This document shows positions 1 through 5,664 of a stretch of DNA of 6,474 bases, one piece after another (position 1 is the first letter of the stretch; each line of letters opens with the position of its first letter). The position numbers were made by a program, and so were the translations under genes. The notes beneath the pieces are model-generated. The model did no database searches, was not told where the DNA came from, and was given only the letters and a program-made list of their open reading frames with translations. Origin of the DNA: Acidobacteriota bacterium (GTDB taxonomy: Bacteria > Acidobacteriota > Terriglobia > Terriglobales > Acidobacteriaceae); the NCBI GenBank assembly GCA_021841795.1, contig JAKCDN010000186.1, positions 1-6,474 of the forward strand, given 5' to 3'.

Positions 1-2186
1 GCGTTATAGGGCGCAGCGGCGCTGGGGGCCGGCGTGCTCTGCACCTGCGCCTGCGTGGCCGGAAATCCGCCGGAGTAGTAGCCGACCCCGGTGGTGCCAA
101 TGCCGTAATAGCTCTGAGCGCTCTGGGTATTCCCGGTGTCGTAGAAGATGCCGCCGCCGAGGCGCAGGACGGTCTCATAGCCGGGATCGCGGTGGATCTG
201 ATAGGCGATGCCGATGCGTGGAGCGAGGTTATTGTAGGTGGTCTTCCAGAGCGAGGCGCCCTTGGGCGCGGCGGCGGTGGTGGCGAGATTGGTGATCTGG
301 GTGACGGTGTAGGGCTGGTTGCCGTTCAGATCGGTTGGCGCGGGATTGACATCCCAGCGCAGGCCGAGCGATACGCTGAGGCGATCGGTGGCCTTCCACT
401 CGTCCTGGGCATAGAGCGAGAAGTTGGTGGTCAAGGCCTTCATGTCGATGGTTTGCTTGTAGACGATCAGGCCCGCGGGGGCGTTACTGAGCACCGCGGC
501 TTCATTGAAGTAGTAGGTGATCTCCCACAGCGGCGGAAGCTGCTCCGAGGTCACGAGGCGGCGATAATCGACGCCATATTTAAGGGTGTGGCGGCCGACG
601 GTCTGAGTGAGCGAGTCGACCACGTTGATCTGGCGCTGGCGGTTCGACTGAGGCTCGATGAGGTAGTAGGGATAGAGCCCGTAGAAGAGGAAGAAGGTGA
701 GCCAGTCGCCGTTGGCAAGGCCGGGGGTATTGCCCACAGCGAGAGGAGTGGCGCCGCCGAAGTTATCTATGTAGTGCTGGGCCTTGAAGTCATTGCCCGT
801 AAGGCCGAAACGGAGCTCGTCGGCCATGGAGTTGGTGATGATGGAATCGAGACCGAGAACGGCCATCTTCACATTGCGGACCGTGTTGTTGACCTCCGCG
901 AGGTCAGTGGGCTGGCGGCTCAAGGCATTCGAGGGCACATCGGTATAGCGGCCAAACAGCTTGAAGCGCTGTCCGATGGCCTGATCGACGCGGATGTTGC
1001 GGTCATCGAGGCTGCTGGGCGCGGAGTAGCCCGCGGTGTAGTTGGAGAGACCGTTGCCGAGATCGGGGCCGCTGGAGACCGGAAAAGCGTTGAGGTAGGG
1101 CTGCAGGGCCGAGGGCGCCGTGGTGCGCAGAGTGCTGCTGGGCACATTGTAGAGTTGCGCCGCCTGGGGATTGATGAGGCGCAGGGCTTCATAGGAGAAG
1201 AAAAAGAAGGTCTTGTCTTTGCCGTTGTAGAGGTGGGGAATCCAGACGGGGCCACCGAGGGTTCCACCGAAGTCGTTCTGGCGCTCGGGGAGCCGGGGAA
1301 TCACGGGCGTCGCGTCCTTGTTGAACCAGTTGTTGGCATCGAGGACATCGTTGCGTAGAAATTCGTAGGCGGAGCCATGAAACTGATTGGTTCCCGAACG
1401 GGAGATAAAGGTGAACTGACCGCCCGGGGTGCGGCCATACTCAGCCGAGTAACTGGAGGTGGATGCGCGGAACTCTTCGAGGGCATCAATGGAGATGATG
1501 CTTTGCGTGGTGCCGATCGCACTTTCCTGCGGGGTGGAACCGGAGAATCCGGCGCCGATGGCTCCGGACGAGGAGACGGTAGCGCCGGTGTCGGCGCTGA
1601 CGCCATCCACGGTGAAGTAGTTGGCTTCAGTGCGCTGGCCGTTGACGCTGATTTCGCCGCTCGAACCGGAGCCCTGCGAGGGCACGACCTCAGTTCCCGG
1701 GGTCACGGTGATCAACGACTGGAAGCTGCGCCCGTTCAGCGGGATGTTCTCGACGAACTGGCGGTCGATGACGGTACTGACGCCGGCGTCGGTGGTGTTA
1801 ATGTTTTCGCCGGAGCCGTTGACGGTGACCTGCTCGCCGGCCGAGCCCACGCTCAATTGAACGTCGAGCGCGATTCTGCCCGCGACATTCACTGCGATAT
1901 TGGTTCTCTGCTCGGTTTTGAATCCTGGGGCGGAGATGGTGAGATTGTATCTGCCGGCGGCGACGCCTGAGAGGGTGTAGACACCGTCGCGGTTGGTGGT
2001 GGTGGCGAGTTTCTCCAGCGTAGCCTGGTTGGTGAGTGAAGCCTGCGCGTTGGCGATTACGGCTCCGGAGGCATCCGTCACCTCTCCGCTCACGGTGGCG
2101 TTCTGCGCCCGCGCGGCAGGACAAGCCGCAAGCAACAAGGCCGCGAGTCCGCACCACAGTAGTGATACCAGTTTCCTGTTGAGCAT
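1..2186 (-). CDS. TonB-dependent receptor, Oar-like, with N-terminal carboxypeptidase-regulatory-like domain (3' end beyond window)
   Basis: Reading the minus strand from the ATG at 2186 gives 728 codons without a stop to base 1, so the C-terminus lies outside the window. Residues 1-27 form a signal peptide (basic start MLNRK, hydrophobic core, ARA|QN cleavage). Residues about 29-110 match a CarboxypepD_reg-like beta-sandwich (VSGEVTDASGAVIANA, DGVYTLSGVAAGRYNLTI). Residues about 125-260 are the plug region, with IPLNGRSFQSL, ISVNGQRTEANYFTVDGV and EEFRASTSSYSAEYGRTPG. A beta-barrel with RQNDFGGTLGGPVW and KDKTFFFFSYEALR follows. This order is typical of the large outer-membrane receptors of Acidobacteriota, usually 1,000-1,200 residues, so roughly a third is probably missing. 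The family imports or binds bulky substrates using TonB energy; the ligand cannot be read from sequence. The start is fixed by a strong Shine-Dalgarno. An LAAC lipobox-like motif at residues 19-22 is a minor ambiguity. Codons are strongly C-ending. Confidence 0.93.
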   Translation of the reverse strand, partial: MLNRKLVSLLWCGLAALLLAACPAARAQNATVSGEVTDASGAVIANAQASLTNQATLEKLATTTNRDGVYTLSGVAAGRYNLTISAPGFKTEQRTNIAVNVAGRIALDVQLSVGSAGEQVTVNGSGENINTTDAGVSTVIDRQFVENIPLNGRSFQSLITVTPGTEVVPSQGSGSSGEISVNGQRTEANYFTVDGVSADTGATVSSSGAIGAGFSGSTPQESAIGTTQSIISIDALEEFRASTSSYSAEYGRTPGGQFTFISRSGTNQFHGSAYEFLRNDVLDANNWFNKDATPVIPRLPERQNDFGGTLGGPVWIPHLYNGKDKTFFFFSYEALRLINPQAAQLYNVPSSTLRTTAPSALQPYLNAFPVSSGPDLGNGLSNYTAGYSAPSSLDDRNIRVDQAIGQRFKLFGRYTDVPSNALSRQPTDLAEVNNTVRNVKMAVLGLDSIITNSMADELRFGLTGNDFKAQHYIDNFGGATPLAVGNTPGLANGDWLTFFLFYGLYPYYLIEPQSNRQRQINVVDSLTQTVGRHTLKYGVDYRRLVTSEQLPPLWEITYYFNEAAVLSNAPAGLIVYKQTIDMKALTTNFSLYAQDEWKATDRLSVSLGLRWDVNPAPTDLNGNQPYTVTQITNLATTAAAPKGASLWKTTYNNLAPRIGIAYQIHRDPGYETVLRLGGGIFYDTGNTQSAQSYYGIGTTGVGYYSGGFPATQAQVQSTPAPSAAAPYN

Positions 2187-2193
2187 CAAACTG

Positions 2194-2199
2194 CCCTCC
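2194..2199 (-). promoter_or_regulatory. Shine-Dalgarno of the TonB-dependent receptor
   Basis: The minus strand reads GGAGGG seven bases before the ATG at 2186, an almost ideal site. It decides the start against an ATG at 2214 that lies in another frame and has no such site. Confidence 0.85.
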
Positions 2200-2411
2200 A
2201 AATTTGAATTTCATTTCTCGATCACGGCCGACGCGTCCGTAAAAATCAGCAAAGCGTGCGCTGAACGGATCGTACGTCGGAAAAAGCAGGAGCCCAACAC
2301 ATGCAGTAAGAATGCCCCCATCACCTGAGCACGGCCTGAGCTTGGGTAAAGGCGCCAGGGGTGCCGGTCCGATGTTATGTTTCCATCATGCTCTTCGAGA
2401 TTCTGGCTCCT

Positions 2412-2567
2412 AGTAAAGTGCCAGTTTTTACATAAAGATTGGGTCCAAATATCTTGAGTGAATTGGCAGAGGACGATACGGCAGGAATAATCCTTTGTTT
2501 TCTTGGAAGAACCGTTACGCCAGCAAGAATCTGGCTCCAGACGGAATCAGTCAACTGGCCCTTTACT
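2412..2567. repeat. 156-bp block bounded by 15-bp imperfect inverted repeats (MITE-like candidate)
   Basis: The left arm AGTAAAGTGCCAGTT (2412-2426) and right arm AACTGGCCCTTTACT (2553-2567) are complementary at 14 of 15 positions, with 126 bp between them. The block is visibly AT-richer than the coding DNA around it. Terminal inverted repeats, small size, no credible coding capacity and an intergenic site fit a miniature inverted-repeat element or the remains of a small insertion sequence. I see no clear target-site duplication next to the arms, so mobility is inference. A regulatory inverted repeat is the alternative reading. Confidence 0.45.
2463..2491 (+). promoter_or_regulatory. Candidate sigma70-type promoter upstream of the paiB-like gene
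   Basis: TTGGCA (2463-2468) and AATAAT (2486-2491) each match the -35 and -10 consensus at five of six positions, with the optimal 17-bp spacer. Transcription would begin near 2498, giving a leader of about 160 nt before the ATG at 2659. It lies inside the inverted-repeat block. A weaker alternative nearer the gene is TTTACT (2562-2567), 17 bp, then TATTTT (2585-2590). Confidence 0.45.
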
Positions 2568-2645
2568 GGCACTACTTAGAGAAATATTTTAGTTCAATAT
2601 CATGGTGCCAGCGACTTCGGACGCGTACCGCGCCGGAGCGGCACC

Positions 2646-2650
2646 GGGAG
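2646..2650 (+). promoter_or_regulatory. Shine-Dalgarno of the paiB-like gene
   Basis: GGGAG lies eight bases before the ATG at 2659. The in-frame ATG at 2602 has only AT-rich sequence before it, so this site favours the later start. Confidence 0.6.
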
Positions 2651-2658
2651 TCTTCCCT

Positions 2659-3303
2659 ATGTTTGTACGAGAGTGCTGGAAACCACGCAGCGAATCGGAG
2701 ATCTTCGAGCTGATCGAACAGAATCCATGGGGCCTGCTGGTCTCAAATGGGACGGCGACCGCCGGCGGCGCTTTCTCCGGGCCGCTGGCAACCAACCTGC
2801 CGCTGATACTTTCGCGGCCAGAGAGGATACTGACCAGCCACATTGCGCGCGCCAATGCGCACTGCGCGGCGCTGCTCCGCGACCAGTCGCCGGTTCTGGC
2901 GATCTTTCACGGGCCGAGCAGCTACGTAACGGGGAGCTGGTACCCGCAGCGCGACATGCCGTCGACGGTGTATTACACCGCAGTTCACTGCTACGGAAGG
3001 CTTGAATTTCAGGACGCGGGCAACCTGCGCGAGTCGCTCGAGGAGTTAGTGCACCGGTACGAGGATCCGATTCCGGACGGCTGGCAGACCAGCGACATTG
3101 CGGAAAAGGATGTTACGCGGCGCTTGCCGTCAATTCTGGGCTTTGTGATGAAGATCGAGCGTCTGGAAGGCAAATTCAAGCTGGGCCAGGACGAGCCGAA
3201 GCGCGATGCGCTGGCGGTAGCCGAACGGCTGCTGGCCTCAGACGATTCGCGGGTGCGGGCACTGGGCGCGATGACGCGCCGGTACAATGAAGACCGGCCG
3301 TAG
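2659..3303 (+). CDS. PaiB-family FMN-binding negative transcriptional regulator-like protein
   Basis: This 214-residue protein has the sequence pattern of the PaiB family, a flavin-binding split-barrel fold: ATNLPLIL (44-51), HIARANAH (61-68), FHGPSSYVTGSWYP (83-96), AVHCYGRLEF (108-117) and IERLEGKFKLGQDEP (166-180). PaiB of Bacillus subtilis is described with PaiA as a negative regulator of sporulation and protease genes; in other bacteria the role is mostly unknown and an FMN-linked enzymatic or stress role is possible. No signal peptide is seen, so it is probably cytoplasmic. The start at 2659 gives the family's usual N-terminus (short, Met-aromatic-Val) and length and has a Shine-Dalgarno; starting at 2602 would add 19 residues of unlikely sequence. 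No paiA-like acetyltransferase is adjacent. The usual tryptophan-containing stretch before the VH.YG motif reads VYYTAVH here. Family call is firm, function tentative. Confidence 0.88.
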   Translation: MFVRECWKPRSESEIFELIEQNPWGLLVSNGTATAGGAFSGPLATNLPLILSRPERILTSHIARANAHCAALLRDQSPVLAIFHGPSSYVTGSWYPQRDMPSTVYYTAVHCYGRLEFQDAGNLRESLEELVHRYEDPIPDGWQTSDIAEKDVTRRLPSILGFVMKIERLEGKFKLGQDEPKRDALAVAERLLASDDSRVRALGAMTRRYNEDRP

Positions 3304-3315
3304 CGCCGGCTTTTT
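3294..3315 (+). terminator. Weak intrinsic terminator candidate after the paiB-like gene
   Basis: CCGGC (3294-3298) and GCCGG (3305-3309) form a 5-bp GC stem with a 6-base loop containing the stop codon, followed by C and five T (3311-3315). The short stem suggests leaky termination. The same T run is also the asymmetric interior of a larger hairpin at 3304-3340. Confidence 0.4.
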
Positions 3316-3340
3316 GCGCGGGCGAGCGCGCGGGCCGGCG
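3304..3340. repeat. GC-rich two-tier hairpin downstream of the paiB-like gene
   Basis: Outer arms CGCCGGC (3304-3310) and GCCGGCG (3334-3340) pair over 7 bp. Inner arms GCGCG (3316-3320) and CGCGC (3327-3331) pair over 5 bp around a 6-base loop. It competes with the terminator fold at 3294-3315 for the segment 3305-3309. Confidence 0.5.
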
Positions 3341-3355
3341 ACGCACGGTATGGAT

Positions 3356-3442
3356 TGATCCGGATCGAGGGGGATGGGTCAGCCCCGGTTCCAGATGCGG
3401 GGTCCGGATCAGGAGAGCGATCGCGGGGGCACATGATTGCCC
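3356..3442 (+). promoter_or_regulatory. Potentially structured 5' leader of the amidohydrolase gene
   Basis: TGATCCGGA (3356-3364) and TCCGGATCA (3403-3411) are perfect 9-bp inverted arms. Nested directly inside, CCCCG (3383-3387) pairs with CGGGG (3398-3402), which abuts the outer stem. A second hairpin, GGGCA (3427-3431) with TGCCC (3438-3442), ends seven bases before the Shine-Dalgarno. It matches no riboswitch class I know; whether it is regulatory is inference. Confidence 0.35.
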
Positions 3443-3449
3443 GCAGGAT

Positions 3450-3454
3450 GGAGG
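3450..3454 (+). promoter_or_regulatory. Shine-Dalgarno of the amidohydrolase
   Basis: GGAGG lies five bases before the ATG at 3460, extended to GGAGGAG, a strong site that supports this start. It overlaps the last codons of an 8-codon mini-frame whose TAA abuts the ATG. Confidence 0.85.
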
Positions 3455-3459
3455 AGTAA

Positions 3460-5190
3460 ATGCGCCACATTCGCTGGCTTCTTCTGTTCCTGGCAGCAGG
3501 TGCGGTGCTGGGAGCGCGGCCGTTCAAGGCCACAGCCCAGGCGGCCGGCGTGATGGCCGGCTCAGCAACGCTGGTGCTGGTGGACGGCAAGGTGTGGACC
3601 GGCGACCCGGCGCACCCGGAGGTTGAGGCGGTCGCGGTGGACGGGACGCGGATTGTTGCGGCGGGCACGGATGAGGATGTGCTGAAGCTGGCCGGTCCGG
3701 CAACCGAGATTGTGCGCCTGAACGGGCGGCGGGTTCTGCCGGGCTTCAACGACGCGCATGTGCACGTGATGGTGGGCGGAGAAGAAGAACTGGGCGTGCA
3801 ATTGACGACTGCCCGCTCCGCCGAAGAGTTTCGCGACCGCATTGGCGCTTATGCCAAGACGATTCCCAAGGGCAAGTGGATTCTAAACGGCCTTTGGGAC
3901 GAACAGCGCTGGCCGACGCACGCACTGCCCACTCACGAGCTGATCGACGATGTGACACCGGAGAACCCGGTCGCGGTAAGCCGCACCGATCTGCATCTGC
4001 TGGTGGCCAACAAACTGGCTATGGAACTTGCGCATGTCGACCGCAACACGAAGGACGTTCCGGGCGGAGTGATCGTGCGCGACAAGGACGGAAATCCCAC
4101 GGGCGTGTTCAAAGATGCGGCCAAGGCGCTGATTCTGGATGCCGTGCCCGGTCCCACGCAGGCGCAGGTGGAGCATGACTTTGTGGCGATGCAGGAGGTG
4201 GCGGCGCGGAACGGCGTGACGAGCGTGCAGGACATGGCCATCGGCGCCGAAGATCCGGGCGGTCCGCTGCGGCTGCGCGCGCTGCAATCCCTCTATCGTC
4301 AGGGCAAGCTCACAGTGCGGGTTGCCGAGGCGCTCTCACTGAACTATGTGCATCAGCTTACCGAGCTGGGCCTGGAGGCGGATTTCGGCAACACGTGGTT
4401 TCATGTGGGCAGCCTGAAGAGCTTTGCCGACGGCGGCCTGGGAGCATCGACGGCGTGGTTTACCGAACCCTATACCGACAATCCTGCGAACTCGGGCATC
4501 GCCTCAGACCAGCTTCGCAATCCGGAGAAGATGTATGCGGATTTTGAGCTTGCGGACCGGAACGGGCTGCAACTGATTACGCATGCCATCGGCGACCGTG
4601 CCAATCATACGATTCTGGACTTTTACGAGCGTCTGGAAAAGGAAGACGGGGCGCGCGACCGCCGCTTCCGCATTGAGCATGCACAGACGTTACTGCCCGG
4701 CGATATTCCGCGCTTTGCCAAGCTCGGCGTGATTGCTTCAGTGCAGCCGTACCATGCGATTGACGACGGCCGGTGGGCGGAAAGCCGACTGGGAGCGGAG
4801 CGCATCAAGACGACGTATGCATTTCGCTCGCTGATGGACTCAGGCGCGACGGTATGCTTTGGATCCGACTGGCCGGTCGCGCCGCTTTCACCACTGGTTG
4901 GGATTTATGCGGCAGTGACCCGCCGCACGATCGACGGGAAGAATCCCGGCGGATGGGTGCCCGAGGAAAAAGTAACGGTGGAGCAGGCCGTAAAGGCGTA
5001 CACGGTAAACGCCGCCTACGCCGAGGGCGAGGAGCAGGTCAAAGGATCGATCAAGGCTGGGCTGCTGGCGGATATCGTGGTGCTGTCAGACGATATTTTT
5101 ACCATTGAACCGGCGCGGATTGAGTCCGCAGCAGTGGATCTGACCATCGTTGACGGAAGGATTATTTATCGGCGCGACGGCTCAGAGTAG
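3460..5190 (+). CDS. Exported metal-dependent amidohydrolase, Amidohydro_3 / YtcJ-like
   Basis: This 576-residue protein looks full length for the YtcJ-like branch of the amidohydrolase superfamily. An N-terminal signal peptide (MRHIR, hydrophobic 6-19, cleavage near TAQA at 25-28) points to the periplasm. The N-terminal beta-sandwich half (LVLVDGKVWTGD, about 38-49) precedes the TIM barrel. Metal-site motifs are all visible: HVH in GFNDAHVHV (H100, H102), the likely bridging lysine in LKSFADGGLG (K320), H375 in THAIGDRAN, H407 in RIEHAQ and D470 in FGSDWPV. The C-terminal barrel-sandwich closure is GLLADIVVL...VDGRIIY. Family members hydrolyse C-N bonds of amides, formamides or related substrates, but the substrate here cannot be told from sequence. 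Leu and Val codons are mainly CTG and GTG, unlike the receptor gene's CTC and GTC. It follows the paiB-like gene on the same strand after 156 bp. Confidence 0.93.
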   Translation: MRHIRWLLLFLAAGAVLGARPFKATAQAAGVMAGSATLVLVDGKVWTGDPAHPEVEAVAVDGTRIVAAGTDEDVLKLAGPATEIVRLNGRRVLPGFNDAHVHVMVGGEEELGVQLTTARSAEEFRDRIGAYAKTIPKGKWILNGLWDEQRWPTHALPTHELIDDVTPENPVAVSRTDLHLLVANKLAMELAHVDRNTKDVPGGVIVRDKDGNPTGVFKDAAKALILDAVPGPTQAQVEHDFVAMQEVAARNGVTSVQDMAIGAEDPGGPLRLRALQSLYRQGKLTVRVAEALSLNYVHQLTELGLEADFGNTWFHVGSLKSFADGGLGASTAWFTEPYTDNPANSGIASDQLRNPEKMYADFELADRNGLQLITHAIGDRANHTILDFYERLEKEDGARDRRFRIEHAQTLLPGDIPRFAKLGVIASVQPYHAIDDGRWAESRLGAERIKTTYAFRSLMDSGATVCFGSDWPVAPLSPLVGIYAAVTRRTIDGKNPGGWVPEEKVTVEQAVKAYTVNAAYAEGEEQVKGSIKAGLLADIVVLSDDIFTIEPARIESAAVDLTIVDGRIIYRRDGSE

Positions 5191-5445
5191 CGGAGCTGCG
5201 ACATCAGGATCGGAGCGCGACGGCTTTGCTCTGTCTGTCGGCTGGGGCTCGCGTAGATGAGAGCCAAGTGCCTTGCGCATGTTGCAGCGTCGAATCGTGC
5301 AGGGGAAACGGCATTGCGAGCGGAGGATACCAATTTCATTGAGTCTGACCGACGCCAAGAGGCGGAACAGTCACTGAGCTGCTCCGGTTGAGCGGATTGA
5401 TGAGCGTGGCCTACCGATAACGTGCGGGTTCCGAAGGATTGGACA
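5191..5445. other. Intergenic region with no gene seen
   Basis: No credible coding frame, RNA gene or strong terminator is visible. An 11-bp direct repeat GCGCGACGGCT occurs at 5172-5182 (end of the amidohydrolase) and again at 5215-5225. A weak hairpin GGCTC/GAGCC lies around 5245-5270. The amidohydrolase lacks an obvious T-tract terminator here, and so does the oppositely directed tRNA. Confidence 0.6.
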
Positions 5446-5520
5446 TGGAGCGGGAGACCGGGATCGAACCGGCGACATTCAGCTTGGGAAGCTGACGTTC
5501 TACCACTGAACTACTCCCGC
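5446..5520 (-). tRNA. tRNA-Gly (anticodon CCC)
   Basis: The minus strand from 5520 folds into a full cloverleaf: acceptor GCGGGAG/CTCCCGC, D arm GTTC/GAAC with loop AGTGGTA, anticodon arm TCAGC/GCTGA with loop TTCCCAA, a 5-base variable loop and a T arm with loop TTCGATC. The middle of the anticodon loop is CCC, which reads GGG glycine codons. The discriminator is T and CCA is encoded (5446-5448), so the 3' end needs no CCA addition. It stands alone with no other tRNA beside it. Confidence 0.96.
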
Positions 5521-5542
5521 GTGTGGCAGGCCGACGTGAACG

Positions 5543-5548
5543 AGTATA
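5543..5548 (-). promoter_or_regulatory. Candidate -10 element of the tRNA-Gly promoter
   Basis: TATACT on the minus strand matches the -10 consensus at five of six positions and lies 22 bp before the mature tRNA 5' end, which suits a short processed leader. No good -35 is seen at the expected distance. Confidence 0.35.
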
Positions 5549-5664
5549 TAACACCGGGCGATCAGCGCGTAGCGGTGTGCGGGCTGCGTTGTGCGCGCCC
5601 GATCGAGGTTTTGGCGGCGGAGTGGTGGTGCGAAGCGGCCACAGTTCTGGCGTAGACTCAGCGT

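Larger units (their letters stand above)
2200..2645. other. Divergent intergenic region between receptor and paiB-like gene
   Basis: No convincing gene lies in this stretch. It must hold the leftward promoter of the receptor, which I could not place with confidence, and the rightward promoter of the paiB-like gene. Visible items are two CCTGAGC direct repeats (2324-2330 and 2335-2341, 11 bp apart), a 13-bp imperfect direct repeat AGATTCTGGCTCC (2398-2410, and 2526-2538 with one mismatch), and an inverted-repeat-bounded, AT-richer block at 2412-2567. Short open frames here (for example minus 2572-2375) have no Shine-Dalgarno or recognisable product. Confidence 0.7.

Noticed and set aside
192..1358. 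388-codon open frame on the plus strand, and its continuation at 1377-1970
   Set aside because: It lies antisense to the receptor with its first codon base opposite the receptor's third base. Because the receptor favours C-ending codons, this frame is full of GNN codons (V, A, D, E, G) and so lacks stops. It has no domain-like pattern, while the minus-strand frame shows a clear receptor.
1798..2214. Minus-strand frame from the ATG at 2214 (138 codons)
   Set aside because: It is out of frame with the receptor and yields arginine-rich, low-sense protein. The Shine-Dalgarno at 2194-2199 serves the ATG at 2186 instead.
2375..2572. 65-codon minus-strand frame (GTG start) running through the inverted-repeat block
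   Set aside because: No Shine-Dalgarno, no recognisable domain, and start and end fall in and beyond the repeat arms. It could be a decayed transposase fragment, but nothing in the residues supports that.
2602..2658. Upstream in-frame start of the paiB-like gene at 2602
   Set aside because: No ribosome site precedes it and the extra 19 residues do not fit the family, whereas ATG 2659 has GGGAG eight bases before it and gives the usual N-terminus.
3009..3842. 277-codon minus-strand frame opposite the end of the paiB-like gene and start of the amidohydrolase
   Set aside because: Its composition is dominated by S, R, T, A and P with no motif, it spans two genes with clear family motifs on the other strand, and it is a shadow.
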